Origin: Oscillospiraceae bacterium
GTDB lineage: Bacteria > Bacillota > Clostridia > Oscillospirales > Acutalibacteraceae
Length of the DNA: 64,000 nt
Assembly (NCBI GenBank): GCA_015065925.1
Contig: SVPL01000004.1
Span: forward strand, 1-64,000
Reading direction: 5' to 3'
Shown here one piece after another: positions 18,891-31,165 of the stretch; positions within the stretch are counted from its first letter, which is position 1; each line of letters begins with the position of its first letter. The notes under the pieces were generated by a model. The model was given only the letters and a program-made list of their open reading frames with translations. It did no database searches and was not told the DNA's origin. Both the position numbers and the translations under genes were made by a program.

Positions 18891-20831
18891 ATGCCAAATA
18901 ATATTTTTCCTGTAAACAAAAATTGGGGTAACACAGTCATAGATAACGCCTATGAGTTTTTAGGCGGTCATCTGTGCGAAATAAACTCCCAAAAGGGTGT
19001 ACTGTTCAGAGTTTGGGCTCCAAATGCCAAGGCGGTATGGGTTGTTGGCGATTTTAACGGCTGGCAGACGGGCTTAAACAAAATGAAACAGGTCTTTGGC
19101 GGTATATGGGAGCTTTTTATTCCTGATGTTAAGGAATATGAATCATATAAATTCGCTGTTTCTACGGCAGATGACAGAATGGTTTTGAAGTCTGACCCCT
19201 ATGCCTTTCATACCGAAACCCCACCCGCTAATGCTTCCAAAATTTTTGGTATGGACGATTATATCTGGCGGGATGAAAATTGGCTTAAAAATCAGGAAAA
19301 TAAAAATATTTACAACTCACCCGTTAATATATATGAGGTGCATTTACCGTCTTGGCGAAAAAAGGAAAACGGCGCGCCTCTTACCTATACCGAGGCGGCA
19401 GAGGCTCTTGCCGATTATGTTACCTATATGGGCTATACTCATATTGAGCTTATGCCCATAACCGAATACCCCTTTGACGGCTCCTGGGGATATCAGGTAA
19501 CGGGGTATTTTGCTCCTACCTCCCGTTTTGGAACTCCAAAAGATTTTAAAAATTTTATTGATATTTTACATTCTCGCGGCATAGGTATTATTTTAGATTG
19601 GGTGCCTGCCCACCTTCCCAAGGATGAGTTTGGGCTTTATAATTTTGACGGCACCCACCTTTATGAATACTCCAACCCCTTAAAGGGTGAGCATAAGCAG
19701 TGGGGCACCGCCGTTTTTGACTATGGCAGAGTAGAGGTCGCAAGCTTTTTAATTTCTTCAGCTTGTTTTTGGCTAAGGGAATATCATATAGACGGGCTTC
19801 GTGTGGACGCCGTAGCCTCAATGCTTTATCTGGATTACGGGCGCGAGGCGGGGCAGTGGTGTCCCAATTCTAACGGAGGTAATGAGAATTTAGAAGCCGT
19901 TTGGTTTTTGTCCGAGCTTAGCAAAAGCGTTTTTAATATAAGCCCGTCAATAATGCTTATAGCCGAGGAGTCTACCGCTTGGCCTATGGTTACAAAGCCC
20001 ACCTATGACGGGGGACTGGGGTTTAACTTCAAGTGGAATATGGGCTGGATGAACGATATGTTGAAATTTATGTCCATTGACCCCCTTGGCAGAAAATACA
20101 ACCACAGCGCCATAACATTTTCATTTTTCTATGCCTTTAGCGAGAATTTTATTCTACCACTCTCCCATGATGAGGTTGTTTACGGAAAATGCTCTATGAT
20201 AGGCAAAATGTTTGGGGATTATGAGTTAAAATTTGCTTCTCTCCGCACCTTTTATGCCTATATGATGGCACATCCGGGTAAAAAGCTTATATTTATGGGG
20301 CAGGAGTTTGCCCAGTTTAATGAATGGCGTTATTATGAACAGCTTGATTGGTTTTTGCTCCAATTTGAAGCCCATAAAAAAATGCAGGATTTTGTAAGGG
20401 CTCTTAATAAGTTTTATTTAAGTGAACCCGCCCTTTGGCAACAGGATTTCAGTTGGCAGGGCTTTAGCTGGATTTCTCACGACGATATAAATAACAGTAT
20501 AATCGCATTCCGTAGGTTTGATTTATCGGGCAATGAGATAATAGCGGTTTGCAATTTTGTGCCCGTGGAAAGAAAAAACTACAGAATAGGACTGCCCTTT
20601 TACGGCGAATATGAGCAGATTTTTTCCACCGACCATAAAGCTTTTGGCGGTAGCGGTGGTGGAATAACCAAAATTAAAAGCGAGTTAATACCAATGCATT
20701 CTCTTGATTTTTCGGCAGAATTTACGGTGCCTGCAATGTCCTTGCAGCATTACCGTTGCAGTAAAAAATTAAAGGTGCCAAATACCGCAACAAAGGTAAA
20801 AGCCTTAAAGCGGAGTCAGAATAAAAAATAA
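18891..20831 (+). CDS. glgB: 1,4-alpha-glucan branching enzyme
   Basis: [79 protein letters not shown]. Confidence 0.95.
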   Translation: MPNNIFPVNKNWGNTVIDNAYEFLGGHLCEINSQKGVLFRVWAPNAKAVWVVGDFNGWQTGLNKMKQVFGGIWELFIPDVKEYESYKFAVSTADDRMVLKSDPYAFHTETPPANASKIFGMDDYIWRDENWLKNQENKNIYNSPVNIYEVHLPSWRKKENGAPLTYTEAAEALADYVTYMGYTHIELMPITEYPFDGSWGYQVTGYFAPTSRFGTPKDFKNFIDILHSRGIGIILDWVPAHLPKDEFGLYNFDGTHLYEYSNPLKGEHKQWGTAVFDYGRVEVASFLISSACFWLREYHIDGLRVDAVASMLYLDYGREAGQWCPNSNGGNENLEAVWFLSELSKSVFNISPSIMLIAEESTAWPMVTKPTYDGGLGFNFKWNMGWMNDMLKFMSIDPLGRKYNHSAITFSFFYAFSENFILPLSHDEVVYGKCSMIGKMFGDYELKFASLRTFYAYMMAHPGKKLIFMGQEFAQFNEWRYYEQLDWFLLQFEAHKKMQDFVRALNKFYLSEPALWQQDFSWQGFSWISHDDINNSIIAFRRFDLSGNEIIAVCNFVPVERKNYRIGLPFYGEYEQIFSTDHKAFGGSGGGITKIKSELIPMHSLDFSAEFTVPAMSLQHYRCSKKLKVPNTATKVKALKRSQNKK

Positions 20832-20850
20832 ACCATTAGGAGATGAGGTT

Positions 20851-22068
20851 TTGAAAAAAACAGAATGTGTTGCCATGCTATTGGCAGGCGGTCAGGGTAG
20901 CCGACTTGGGGTTCTTACCCAAAAGCAAGCAAAACCCGCAGTTCCCTACGGCGGAAAATACAGAATTATAGATTTTCCCCTTTCTAACTGCGTTAATTCG
21001 GGTATTGAAACGGTAGGTGTACTCACCCAGTACCAACCCTTGGAGCTTAACGATTATATTGGCTCAGGTAAGCCTTGGGATTTGGACAGACTTAGTGGCG
21101 GTGTTCACATTTTGCCCCCTTATCAGAAAATTGAGGGCGCCGATTGGTATAAGGGTACCGCAAATGCAATTTACCAAAACATCCCCTTTATTGAGCGATA
21201 TAATCCTGAATATGTACTTATTTTATCGGGCGATCACATATATAAAATGGATTATGCCGAAATGCTAAAAAAACACAAGGAAACCAAAGCCGACTGCACC
21301 ATAGCTGTTTTGGAGGTATCTTTAGAGGAGGCATCCCGTTTTGGTATTATGAATACCAATCCCGATGGCACCATCTATGAGTTTGAGGAAAAACCCGCAA
21401 ATCCCAAAAGCAATCTTGCTTCTATGGGTATTTATATTTTCAATTGGAGGGTGCTTCGTGAATATCTTGAAAAGGACGAAGACGATCCTTCATCATCAAA
21501 CGATTTTGGTAAAAATATAATTCCCGCAATGCTGGGTTCGGGTGAAAAGCTTGTTGCATACTCCTTCTCAGATTATTGGAAGGATGTTGGTACCATAGAT
21601 TCCCTTTGGGAGGCTAATTTAGACCTGCTTAATCCTAAGGTGGAGCTTGATTTGTCCGATCCTAACTGGCGAATTTATTCCCGTACACCCTCTGCGCCGC
21701 CTCAGTATATTGCTGATACCGCCGAGGTTCAAAACTCCCTTATTACAGAAGGCTGCACCGTTGCAGGCAAGGTGGATTTCTCCATTCTTTTTGATAATGT
21801 TACCGTTGAAGAGGGTGCCGAGGTGCGTGATTCCCTTATTATGCCCGGCGCGGTTATTAAAAGCGGAGCCTCTGTTCAGTATGCAATAATTGCCGAAAAC
21901 GCAGTTATTGAAGGCGGGGCTACGGTAGGCGAGCGTCCGGAGGATGTATCTGATTTAGGTAACTGGGGTATTGCCGTAGTGGGTGCCGACCTCACTATTG
22001 AAAAAGATGCCTTTGTTAGTGCTAAGGCAATGATTACCGAATCGGTAAAGGAGGGTGAAAAGGTATGA
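20851..22068 (+). CDS. glgC: Glucose-1-phosphate adenylyltransferase
   Basis: [47 protein letters not shown] start. Confidence 0.95.
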   Translation: MKKTECVAMLLAGGQGSRLGVLTQKQAKPAVPYGGKYRIIDFPLSNCVNSGIETVGVLTQYQPLELNDYIGSGKPWDLDRLSGGVHILPPYQKIEGADWYKGTANAIYQNIPFIERYNPEYVLILSGDHIYKMDYAEMLKKHKETKADCTIAVLEVSLEEASRFGIMNTNPDGTIYEFEEKPANPKSNLASMGIYIFNWRVLREYLEKDEDDPSSSNDFGKNIIPAMLGSGEKLVAYSFSDYWKDVGTIDSLWEANLDLLNPKVELDLSDPNWRIYSRTPSAPPQYIADTAEVQNSLITEGCTVAGKVDFSILFDNVTVEEGAEVRDSLIMPGAVIKSGASVQYAIIAENAVIEGGATVGERPEDVSDLGNWGIAVVGADLTIEKDAFVSAKAMITESVKEGEKV

Positions 22069-23183
22069 AAAACAATAATGTAATGGGCGTGGTTTTCGCC
22101 AATGTTCACGACGAATTAATACGCGAGCTTACCGAGGTTCGCTCTATGGCATCTGTTCCCTTTGGCGGCAGATACCGTATGATAGATTTCCCTCTTTCAA
22201 ACCTTGTAAATGCAGGCGTCTCCAAGGTTGGAATTATACCTAAGTATAACTACCACTCCCTTATGGACCATCTTGGCTCGGGAAAGCCTTGGGACCTTGA
22301 CCGCAAAAGCGGTGGACTTTCCATTCTTCCCCCATATCTCACCTCTGATGTAAATATGGATGCAGGTCATATAGATTCGCTTAACACAGTTATGAGTTAT
22401 CTTAGAGGAAGCAAGGAAAAATACATTGTTCTTTGTGACGCAGATGTGGTTGGAAATATAGATATTTCTAAAATGTTTGCCTACCATATGGAAACCGATG
22501 CCGATATTACAATAGGCTATAAAAACGGTCCCCTTCCCAAAAGCAAAAACGATATTATGTCCTTTGAAATGGATAAAAACGGCAGGGTTGTAAAAATTCG
22601 TATACCCGAAAATTATGGTGTTACCTGTAATTTCAGTCTGGATGTTGTTATTATGGAGCGCACCCTTCTTATGGATTTGGTTAAAACCGCTAGGGAAGAA
22701 AATATGAGCCGTCGTTGGCGTGATGTTATCTCGGCAAAGATTGACCAGCTTAAAATCTTCGGCTATGCCGTTAAGGAATTTGCTTGGGTTATTGATGGCA
22801 CCGAATCCTATGCCAATGCAAACTTTGCCCTGCTTAATCCAAAGGTTCGCGCCGAGCTTTTTACCAATGAACGCCCCATTTACACCAAAAACCGTGATGA
22901 TGTTCCCACCCGTTACGGACTTAATTCCAAGGTTTCCAATTCCCTCATTGCCGATGGCTGTGTAATAGAGGGTGAGGTTACAAACTGTATTATATTCCGC
23001 GGTGTGCATATTGAGGAGGGTGCAACCCTTTCCAACTGCATTATTATGCAGGATTCTATTGTTCGCCGCGCCGCCGATTTAAAATTTGTTATTACCGATA
23101 AAAACACCGAAATTACTGAAGGCAGAGCTCTTTGTGGAGCGCCGACGCACTATATGTCAATTCGCAAATCCGCTAAAGTTTAG
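22065..23183 (+). CDS. glgD: Glucose-1-phosphate adenylyltransferase subunit GlgD
   Basis: GlgC paralogue lacking the GGQGSRL loop ([46 protein letters not shown]); 4-bp overlap with glgC. Confidence 0.92.
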   Translation: MKNNNVMGVVFANVHDELIRELTEVRSMASVPFGGRYRMIDFPLSNLVNAGVSKVGIIPKYNYHSLMDHLGSGKPWDLDRKSGGLSILPPYLTSDVNMDAGHIDSLNTVMSYLRGSKEKYIVLCDADVVGNIDISKMFAYHMETDADITIGYKNGPLPKSKNDIMSFEMDKNGRVVKIRIPENYGVTCNFSLDVVIMERTLLMDLVKTAREENMSRRWRDVISAKIDQLKIFGYAVKEFAWVIDGTESYANANFALLNPKVRAELFTNERPIYTKNRDDVPTRYGLNSKVSNSLIADGCVIEGEVTNCIIFRGVHIEEGATLSNCIIMQDSIVRRAADLKFVITDKNTEITEGRALCGAPTHYMSIRKSAKV

Positions 23184-23190
23184 GCTTTAG

Positions 23191-23333
23191 TTAAATTCTC
23201 CACAGCACTTCCTTGGGGCTCGGGCGGTGCAAATAGCACAGCCACTCGCCCCAAAAAAGCACTGTGAAAAATTTTCCTTAAAGCCTTGCGAGGTTAATTT
23301 CTCCACAGCCCTTCCTTGAGCCTCGGGCAGTGC
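23191..23333. repeat. Pair of ~40-bp direct repeats in the glgD-glgA spacer
   Basis: TTAAATTCTCCACAGCACTTCCTTGGGGCTCGGGCGGTGC (23191) vs TTAATTTCTCCACAGCCCTTCCTTGAGCCTCGGGCAGTGC (23294). Confidence 0.7.
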
Positions 23334-23501
23334 CGCAAATTGAAAATTGAAAAAAAGGAAATTGAAAATTAATTGAAACGCGTGGCGTTTCATCCATGCA
23401 CGCGAATGTATAAACCCATAAATCGGGCGATTAATAATCCCGCGGGCGTGGTTTGTGGCATCCAATAAATTGGGATTTATTGCACAAATCGGCGAATTGC
23501 A

Positions 23502-23570
23502 CCGTAGGGAACGACCTATGTGTCGTTCCGTATAATTACCACATTTTTTCTTGAAAGGCGTTTCGCGTTT
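23502..23570. repeat. Interspersed hairpin element (copy B, inverted relative to copy A at 4290)
   Basis: GTAGGGAACGACCTATGTGTCGTTCCGTATAATTACCACATTTTTTCTTGAAAGGCGTTTCGCGTTTCAAA. Confidence 0.65.
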
Positions 23571-23669
23571 CAAATTTCAATTTATCGGTTAAAAAACAAT
23601 TCTTCATTCAACATTCTGAATTTTACATTTAAATCATCCAGCATTTATAACGAAAGGAATTAAACATTA

Positions 23670-25085
23670 ATGAAAGTATTATTTGCCGCAAGTGAAGCGT
23701 ATCCCTTTGCTATGTCGGGCGGTTTAGCCGATGTAGCGGGTGCCCTTCCGAAGGCGCTTAGAAATCGCTTTGTAGGTTGTCGTGTTGTTCTGCCTCTGTA
23801 CGGCACCATAAGTGAAGAAATGCGCAGTAAAATGAAATTTATAACTCACATTACCGTACCTGTTGCCTGGCGCAGACAGTATTGTGGCGTTTTTGAAGCC
23901 CATATAAACGGCGTTATTTATTATCTTTTGGATAATCAGTATTACTTCAAGCGCGATACCCTCTACGGTCATTATGATGATGCCGAAAGATTTGCCTTTT
24001 TCTCCCGTGCCGTTTTGGAAATTCTTCCCCATATTGATTTTATACCCGATGTTATTCATTGCAACGATTGGCAAACCGCAATGATTCCCGTTTATAAGGA
24101 TAGATATTATCACGATGGTATTTACCAAAACATTAAAACCGTTTTCACCATTCATAACATTCAGTATCAGGGTAAATATGGCTATGAGCTTATGAAGGAT
24201 GTCTTAGGTCTTGGTGATGAGTCTGCCCATATTGTAGAGTACGAGGACTGTGTAAACCTTATGAAGGGCGGTATTGAGTGCGCCGACCGAGTAACCACCG
24301 TTAGCCGTACCTATGCCGAAGAAATTTTAACACCTTGGTTTTCTCACGGGCTGGATGAGATTTTAAAAATAAGGCAGTTTAAGTTAAGCGGAATTGTAAA
24401 CGGTATTGATACAGATGTTTATAATCCCGAAACCGATCCCCTTATTTATAAAGCCTTTTCTATGAATGATATTTCGGGCAAGGCTGTTAATAAAGCCGAG
24501 CTTCAAAAGGAAATGGGATTGCCTGAAAGAGCTGATGTTCCTGTAATAGGTATTGTAAGCCGACTTGTAGGTCATAAGGGCTTTGACCTTGTAAAGGCTG
24601 TTTTTGAGGATATGCTGAAGGCAGATGTTCAGTTTGCAATACTCGGCTCGGGAGAATGGGAGTTTGAAACATTTTTCTATGATATGAAGGAAAAATATCC
24701 CGATAAGGTAGGTCTTAGACTTGGCTTTGTGCCTCAGCTTGCCCACCGAATTTATGCGGGTGCCGATATATTCCTGATGCCCTCTAAAAGTGAGCCCTGC
24801 GGACTTGCCCAAATGGTGGCGCTCCGTTACGGCACAATTCCTATTGTTCGTGAAACGGGCGGTCTTAAGGACACCATTCAGGATAGCGGTGACGGTGAGG
24901 GTAACGGATTTACCTTTGCTACCTACAACGCCCACGATATGCTAGAGGCTGTTTGGCGCGCCCTTGCAGGTTACTCGGACGCCGAGGGCTGGAAAACCCT
25001 ATGCCTTCGCGCTATGAACTGCGACAACAGTTGGAAACGCTCGGCAGGGGAGTACCTTAAAATTTATAAAGAGCTTATGGCATAA
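23670..25085 (+). CDS. glgA: Glycogen synthase
   Basis: MKVLFAASEAYPFAMSGGLADVAGALPKAL; DVIHCNDWQTAMIPVY; MPSKSEPCGLAQMVALRYGTIPIVRETGGLKDT. Confidence 0.96.
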   Translation: MKVLFAASEAYPFAMSGGLADVAGALPKALRNRFVGCRVVLPLYGTISEEMRSKMKFITHITVPVAWRRQYCGVFEAHINGVIYYLLDNQYYFKRDTLYGHYDDAERFAFFSRAVLEILPHIDFIPDVIHCNDWQTAMIPVYKDRYYHDGIYQNIKTVFTIHNIQYQGKYGYELMKDVLGLGDESAHIVEYEDCVNLMKGGIECADRVTTVSRTYAEEILTPWFSHGLDEILKIRQFKLSGIVNGIDTDVYNPETDPLIYKAFSMNDISGKAVNKAELQKEMGLPERADVPVIGIVSRLVGHKGFDLVKAVFEDMLKADVQFAILGSGEWEFETFFYDMKEKYPDKVGLRLGFVPQLAHRIYAGADIFLMPSKSEPCGLAQMVALRYGTIPIVRETGGLKDTIQDSGDGEGNGFTFATYNAHDMLEAVWRALAGYSDAEGWKTLCLRAMNCDNSWKRSAGEYLKIYKELMA

Positions 25086-25110
25086 AACAGATGTTATAAA
25101 TGGATTATAA

Positions 25111-25148
25111 TTCAGCCCCATAGTCACTTATGCGACTATGGGGCTGAA
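25111..25148. terminator. Intrinsic terminator-like hairpin
   Basis: TTCAGCCCCATAGTC...GACTATGGGGCTGAA followed by AT-rich sequence. Confidence 0.75.
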
Positions 25149-25256
25149 AATTTTAATTTGAATTATTTATTTACAATTTATACTTTATTTTTTGTATGAT
25201 TTTTGGTATAATGTATTATGTATTATTTTATTCATTTATCGAAAGGATTTTTATAT

Positions 25257-27992
25257 ATGGGTTTATTGGAAAAACTGTTTGGTAATTACAGTAAAAAAGA
25301 GATTAAAAGAATTACCCCTTTGCAGGAAAAGGTGCTTTCCTTAGAGGAAGAATACAAAAAGCTTACCGATGCTGAGCTAAAGGCAAAAACCGCAGAATTT
25401 AAAGAGCGACTTTCTGCTATGGAAACCTTGGATGATATTCTCCCCGAGGCTTTTGCTACCTGCCGTGAGGCTAGTGCCCGTGTACTTGGTATGCGTCATT
25501 TCCCCGTTCAGATTTTGGGCGGTATTGTGCTTCATCAGGGCAGAATAAGCGAAATGAAAACGGGTGAAGGTAAAACTCTTGTTGCAACCCTTCCTGCCTA
25601 TCTTAATGCCCTTTCGGGCAAGGGGGTTCACATTGTTACCGTAAACGACTACCTTGCAAAGCGTGACTCGGAGTGGATGGGCAAGCTTTACGGATTTTTA
25701 GGTCTTACGGTTGGTCTTATTATTCACGGTATGAATCACGACGAGAAAAAAGCCGCTTATGATGCCGATATTACCTATTGCACCAATAATGAGCTTGGTT
25801 TTGATTATCTTCGCGATAATATGGCAATCTATAGTGAGCATCGCGTTCAGCGTGAGCATAATTTTGCCATAGTGGATGAGGTTGACTCCATTTTAATTGA
25901 TGAGGCAAGAACCCCTCTTATTATTTCGGGCAAGGGCGAGGAGTCTACCAGCCTTTACACCGCCGCAAATCGCTTTGCTAAAGGTCTTAAAATGGTTAAG
26001 GTTACCGAAACCGACGACAAAAAAAGCGATGAGGATACTAAATATGACGGCGACTATGTTGTAGACGAAAAGGCAAAAACCGCAACTCTTACTCCACAGG
26101 GTGTTAAAAAAGCCGAGGCAGAATTTAAACTTGATAATCTTACCGATGCCGAAAATATGACCATTGCCCACCACATTAATCAGGCAATAAAGGCTCACGG
26201 CATTATGAAGCGTGATGTTGACTATGTTGTAAAAGACGGCGAGATTATTATTGTTGACGAGTTTACAGGCCGTTTGATGTTTGGCAGACGCTATAATGAG
26301 GGACTTCATCAAGCCATTGAGGCTAAAGAGGGGGTTAAGGTGGCAAGCGAGTCCAAAACTCTTGCAACCATTACCTTCCAAAACTTTTTCCGCCTTTACT
26401 CCAAGCTTTCGGGTATGACGGGTACTGCCCTTACCGAGGAAGCCGAGTTTAGAAAAATCTATAATTTGGATGTTGTGGAAATTCCTACAAATAAGCCTGT
26501 TATCCGTGAGGATAATGACGATATCGTTTATAAAACCGAGCTTGCAAAATTCACTGCGGTTATTAATCAAATAAAGGAATGTTATGCCAAAGGTCAGCCC
26601 GTTTTGGTTGGCACCGTTACAATTGAAAAATCTGAAATTTTAAGCGCTATGCTTAAAAAGGAGAATATTCCTCATAATGTTCTCAATGCAAAGCACCACG
26701 AAAAAGAGGCTGAAATTGTTGCTCAGGCAGGTAAGCTCGGCGCCGTTACCATTGCTACAAATATGGCGGGACGCGGTACCGATATTATGCTTGGCGGTAA
26801 TGCTGAATTTTTGGCAAGAAAAGAGCTTAAAGCCGAAGGCTATAGTGACGAAATCATTGCCGAAGCCACAGGCTATGCCGATACAGATGACACCGACATT
26901 TTAACCGCCAGAGAAAAATTTGCTGATTATATGGCAAAATTCAAGGCTCAGATTGCTCCCGAAGCCGAAAAGGTAAAGCAGGCAGGCGGTCTTTTCATCA
27001 TAGGCACAGAGCGTCACGAATCCCGCCGAATAGATAATCAGCTTCGCGGTCGTGCAGGTCGTCAGGGTGACCCCGGTAACACAAGATTTTATGTTTCCTT
27101 TGAAGATGATTTAATGCGTCTTTTTGCGGGTGATAAGCTAAGTCACTTTCTGACGGTTTTCAAGGTGGATGAAAATATGCCTTTCCAAACGGGTGTACTT
27201 TCAAGCACCATCGAAAGCGCTCAGGGCAGAGTAGAGGCTAGAAATTTTGGCATCCGTGAAAGAGTTTTGGAATACGATGATGTTATGAACCAACAGCGCG
27301 CCCTTATCTATAAACAGCGTAATCAGGTGTTGGACGGTGAGGACATTAAGCAAAAAATCCGTGGTATGGTTGCTAAAACCTTAACCGAAGAAATTGAAAA
27401 GCACATTGACGCTAGCGCAACTCCCGATGAGTGGAATTTCGCCTTTTTAAGGGAGAATTTTGCGTGGCTTTTAAAACAAGGCGATTTAGAATATACTGTT
27501 GATGACCTTAATAATCTTGAATATGAAGATATTGAAAAGCTCTTTACCACCCGTGCCGAAGAATTTTTAGACGCTAAGGAAGAAAGATACGGCGAAGAAA
27601 AAATGCGCGAAATTGAAAGAACCGTGCTTTTAAGAACGGTTGACGAGCATTGGATGGTGCATATTGACGCTATGGATGAGCTGCGTCAGGGTGTGGGACT
27701 CCGTAGCTACGGTCAGCATAATCCCGTTATTGAATACCGTAATGACGGTACAGATATGTTCAATGAAATGATTGAGTCTATTCGTCGAGAAACGGCTATA
27801 AAAATACTTGTTAATGAGTATAAAACTGCCGAGGAAATCAAGCGTGAAAAGGTAGCTGAAGAAACAGGCTCCTCTGATGACGGCAGTGTTAATCGCACCG
27901 TCCGCGGTAAAGGTGTTGTAAGCAAAAATGCCCTTTGCCCTTGCGGAAGCGGTAAAAAATATAAGCGTTGCTGTGGTAAGGATATAGATTAG
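25257..27992 (+). CDS. secA: Protein translocase subunit SecA
   Basis: [59 protein letters not shown]-terminal [16 protein letters not shown]. The Met at 25257 follows GAAAGGA; the ORF-track start is upstream. Confidence 0.97.
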   Translation: MGLLEKLFGNYSKKEIKRITPLQEKVLSLEEEYKKLTDAELKAKTAEFKERLSAMETLDDILPEAFATCREASARVLGMRHFPVQILGGIVLHQGRISEMKTGEGKTLVATLPAYLNALSGKGVHIVTVNDYLAKRDSEWMGKLYGFLGLTVGLIIHGMNHDEKKAAYDADITYCTNNELGFDYLRDNMAIYSEHRVQREHNFAIVDEVDSILIDEARTPLIISGKGEESTSLYTAANRFAKGLKMVKVTETDDKKSDEDTKYDGDYVVDEKAKTATLTPQGVKKAEAEFKLDNLTDAENMTIAHHINQAIKAHGIMKRDVDYVVKDGEIIIVDEFTGRLMFGRRYNEGLHQAIEAKEGVKVASESKTLATITFQNFFRLYSKLSGMTGTALTEEAEFRKIYNLDVVEIPTNKPVIREDNDDIVYKTELAKFTAVINQIKECYAKGQPVLVGTVTIEKSEILSAMLKKENIPHNVLNAKHHEKEAEIVAQAGKLGAVTIATNMAGRGTDIMLGGNAEFLARKELKAEGYSDEIIAEATGYADTDDTDILTAREKFADYMAKFKAQIAPEAEKVKQAGGLFIIGTERHESRRIDNQLRGRAGRQGDPGNTRFYVSFEDDLMRLFAGDKLSHFLTVFKVDENMPFQTGVLSSTIESAQGRVEARNFGIRERVLEYDDVMNQQRALIYKQRNQVLDGEDIKQKIRGMVAKTLTEEIEKHIDASATPDEWNFAFLRENFAWLLKQGDLEYTVDDLNNLEYEDIEKLFTTRAEEFLDAKEERYGEEKMREIERTVLLRTVDEHWMVHIDAMDELRQGVGLRSYGQHNPVIEYRNDGTDMFNEMIESIRRETAIKILVNEYKTAEEIKREKVAEETGSSDDGSVNRTVRGKGVVSKNALCPCGSGKKYKRCCGKDID

Positions 27993-28007
27993 GTTGGTGT
28001 TTTTAAA

Positions 28008-30320
28008 ATGATTAAAAATTTGCGCGTATGTGATAATTTAAATCAGTTGGCGGCAGAGCCACCCTATCGCCTTACTTTTGAGTATGAGGAATTTGAACCA
28101 AAAAAGCTTCAGGCAGAAATAAAAAACAAAAACGGTGAAGTTGTTTGGCAGTGCAGTGAGGATTTTAAAATCCCTTATGTTTTTGCCAAAACCGAATTAA
28201 CACGGCTGGAGGATTACTTTTTTGGTATTACCCTTATAAACGAAAAAGGCGAAACCGATACCGCAGAGGTTCCCTTTAAGGTGGGACTTTTGGGGGATTT
28301 TGAAAATGCCGAGTATATAGGCGCCGCCTTTTCAGATACCGCGCCTATTCTTCATAAGAGCTTTGAGGTTTCATCCACCGAAAATGCAGTTTTGTACCTT
28401 TTAACACTTGGCTTTTCTAAGTGTTATATAAACGGTGTTTTGGTAAGTGATGAATATTTTGCCGTTAATTCCGATTATCATAAGCGTGATTTCAACCATA
28501 TGAAACTTATTTATCCTCTTAATGATGAATTTTCTTATTCCCAGTATTACAGAGCCTATGATGTATCAAATCTTTTAGAGGTTGGAGAAAATCATATAGC
28601 CATCATTTTAGGTAACGGCTGGTATAATCAGTGTGCCCGAATTGACGAGGGTCATATGGAATACGGTGAACCTCAAATCAAACTAATGCTTAAAACCAAA
28701 AACGATACCCTTATTTCCGATGATGAATTTGAGTCGGTTGAAAGCAATATAATTTACAATCAACTTTTTATCGGTGAAATGCATTATCTGGAAACGCCCT
28801 TAACTCCGGCTCTTTTCGGCGACGGTGAAATTTCATCGGTAATGGTTTATCCACCACAAAATGCAGTTCTCCGTGCCGCCTATTTCCCTGCCGATAGGGT
28901 TGTAAATAGAATTAAACCAAGTGTGGTATTTAAAAATGAAGACTACACAATTTATGATGCGGGCAGAAATTTAAGCGGAATTGTGGAGGTTACCACATCG
29001 GCAGAATATGGCGAAAAAATCACTTTAACCTTTGCCGAAAGATTAAAGACAGATGCCGAAGGTGAACTTTCTACAGGTTCGGCAGGTAAGGATGTTCAAA
29101 CCGATGCCTTTGTTGCTTCGGGCAAGGAAAACGAAAAGTTTTCGCCAATGTTTGTGTGGCATGGGTTTAGATATTTTAAGGTTGAAGGCTATGTTAACGA
29201 TGTAACAGTTTTGGAAATCAGAGCGGATTTAAAGCCGGAAGGCAGTTTTTCATCTCCCAACGAACTCTTAAATAAAACGGTAGAAATATATCAAAATACC
29301 CAGTGGAGCAATATGCACTGCGGAGTGCCAAGTGATTGTCCCCACCGCGAGCGGCTTGGTTATACGGGTGACGGTCAGCTTACAGCATCCTCTGCTATGT
29401 ACCTTGCCGATTGCCGTAGCTTTTACCGCAAATGGATAAGAGATATTGCAGACGGTCAGTGCAAAAAATCGGGTCACATTCAGCATACCGCCCCCTTTGG
29501 CGGTGGCGGTGGCGGTCCTGCAGGCTGGGGCGGTGCAATAATAGTGGTTCCATGGCAGTATTATCTCCATTACGGTGAGCTTGATATTTTAGAGGAATAT
29601 TACCAAAATATGCTCCGCTTTGTGGATTATATGGAAAGCCGCAGTGAAAACAACATAGTTGTCCGTGAAGAAGAGGGCGGCTGGTGCCTTGGTGAGTGGT
29701 GTACCCCCGAAAAGGTTGAGCTTACCGAAGGCTATGTAAACACCTGCCTTTATACTGAGCAGCTTGGTATGTTAAAGCAGATTGCCGAAATTTTGGGTGA
29801 TTACGGTGTATCGGGCGAAATAGAAAATAAAATCAATGCCAAGCGCCTTGCCATACGCAATGAATTTTTTGCAGATGGCATTTGGGATTGCGGCAAGCAG
29901 GCATCGCCCCTATTTGCCTATGCAGCGGGCGCGGCAACTCTGGATGAAATAATCCCCACCCTTGAGGGTTATAAGGGCGGCAGTCTGGATACCGGTATTT
30001 TAGGTTTTCCAATACTTATAAAAGCCTTTTTTGATGCCGATATGGGTGATGTGGCAATTGAATTGCTTACAAATGCCAATGCGCCCTCTATTACAAGTAT
30101 GGTAAGCAGGCTGGGTTGCACCACTCTTTGTGAAAACTTAAATGGTAAAGGCTCACTCAATCATCCTATGTTTGGCTCATTTGTGGGCATATTAATTGAA
30201 AATATGCTGGGTGTGGAGCTTAATCGCCATACGGCAGGCTTTACGGGAGATTGGCGCACCGCCCCCTTAAAGGGAGTCGGCGGCAAAATCTTTACCCCCA
30301 ACGGATATATAAATATTTAA
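28008..30320 (+). CDS. Alpha-L-rhamnosidase (GH78-like)
   Basis: DCPHRERLGYTGDGQLTASSAMYLADCRSFYRKWIRDIADGQ is the GH78 catalytic region. Confidence 0.85.
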   Translation: MIKNLRVCDNLNQLAAEPPYRLTFEYEEFEPKKLQAEIKNKNGEVVWQCSEDFKIPYVFAKTELTRLEDYFFGITLINEKGETDTAEVPFKVGLLGDFENAEYIGAAFSDTAPILHKSFEVSSTENAVLYLLTLGFSKCYINGVLVSDEYFAVNSDYHKRDFNHMKLIYPLNDEFSYSQYYRAYDVSNLLEVGENHIAIILGNGWYNQCARIDEGHMEYGEPQIKLMLKTKNDTLISDDEFESVESNIIYNQLFIGEMHYLETPLTPALFGDGEISSVMVYPPQNAVLRAAYFPADRVVNRIKPSVVFKNEDYTIYDAGRNLSGIVEVTTSAEYGEKITLTFAERLKTDAEGELSTGSAGKDVQTDAFVASGKENEKFSPMFVWHGFRYFKVEGYVNDVTVLEIRADLKPEGSFSSPNELLNKTVEIYQNTQWSNMHCGVPSDCPHRERLGYTGDGQLTASSAMYLADCRSFYRKWIRDIADGQCKKSGHIQHTAPFGGGGGGPAGWGGAIIVVPWQYYLHYGELDILEEYYQNMLRFVDYMESRSENNIVVREEEGGWCLGEWCTPEKVELTEGYVNTCLYTEQLGMLKQIAEILGDYGVSGEIENKINAKRLAIRNEFFADGIWDCGKQASPLFAYAAGAATLDEIIPTLEGYKGGSLDTGILGFPILIKAFFDADMGDVAIELLTNANAPSITSMVSRLGCTTLCENLNGKGSLNHPMFGSFVGILIENMLGVELNRHTAGFTGDWRTAPLKGVGGKIFTPNGYINI

Positions 30321-30366
30321 ATCAGAGGGTAAAATATCAATTCTCTGTTCAAAGAAGGTTTTAAAA

Positions 30367-31161
30367 ATGCATATTAAGGATGCAAAAAGAATTGTAATAA
30401 AAATCGGCTCTTCAAGTTTAACCTATGATAACGGAAAGCCAAATCTTAGAAAAATAGAAAAGTTAGCCCGCGTTGTTTCCGACCTTAAAAACAGCGGCAA
30501 GGAGGTTGTGCTTGTTTCGTCGGGCGCCATTGCCGTTGGTGTGGGTAGGCTCGGTCTTAAACAGCGCCCCACAACAACAAGGGAAAAACAGGCGGCAGCG
30601 GCAATCGGTCAATGTGATTTAATGAGCATTTATGACCGCTTTTTCTCTGAATACGGCTATGTTCCCGCCCAAATTCTCATAACCCGTGATGTTATTGATA
30701 ATGAGGAGCGCAGAAACAATGTTATAAACACCATCGAAGCCCTTTTGGAGATGGATGCAATTCCCGTTATTAATGAAAACGACAGTGTTTCCTTTGAGGA
30801 AATTCTGTTTGGCGATAATGATAATCTTTCGGCTATTGTTGCTGATTTATCCTCTGCCGATGCTCTTATAATAATGACCGATATAGACGGCTTTTATGAC
30901 AGTAATCCTAAAGAAAATGAGGATGCGCGTCTCATTTGCAGAGTCAAGGAAATCACCGACGAAATGTTTAATGCGGCGGGGGGAAGCGGCTCTAACCGCG
31001 GTACGGGCGGTATGCACACCAAGTTAGAGGCGGCGCGCTTTGCCACCCTTCGCGGAATAGGTGTTGTTGTAATGTCGGGAGATAATCCAGCCCTTCTTTA
31101 TGACCTTTTTGACGGTCATTCGGTGGGTACATTCTTTGAACCAAGCTTGACGGGAGAATAA
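30367..31161 (+). CDS. proB: Glutamate 5-kinase (short form, no PUA domain)
   Basis: RIVIKIGSSSLTYDNG; VVLVSSGAIAVGVGRLGL; GTGGMHTKLEAARFAT. Confidence 0.95.
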   Translation: MHIKDAKRIVIKIGSSSLTYDNGKPNLRKIEKLARVVSDLKNSGKEVVLVSSGAIAVGVGRLGLKQRPTTTREKQAAAAIGQCDLMSIYDRFFSEYGYVPAQILITRDVIDNEERRNNVINTIEALLEMDAIPVINENDSVSFEEILFGDNDNLSAIVADLSSADALIIMTDIDGFYDSNPKENEDARLICRVKEITDEMFNAAGGSGSNRGTGGMHTKLEAARFATLRGIGVVVMSGDNPALLYDLFDGHSVGTFFEPSLTGE

Positions 31162-31165
31162 ATAA

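Noticed and set aside
22197-23009. 270-aa minus-strand ORF opposite glgD
   Set aside because: Antisense to a confidently identified gene; artefact of codon bias.
23187-23573. 128-aa ORF in the glgD-glgA spacer
   Set aside because: Covers direct repeats and hairpin elements; no recognisable protein features.
25893-26570. 225-aa minus-strand ORF opposite secA
   Set aside because: Antisense shadow ORF.
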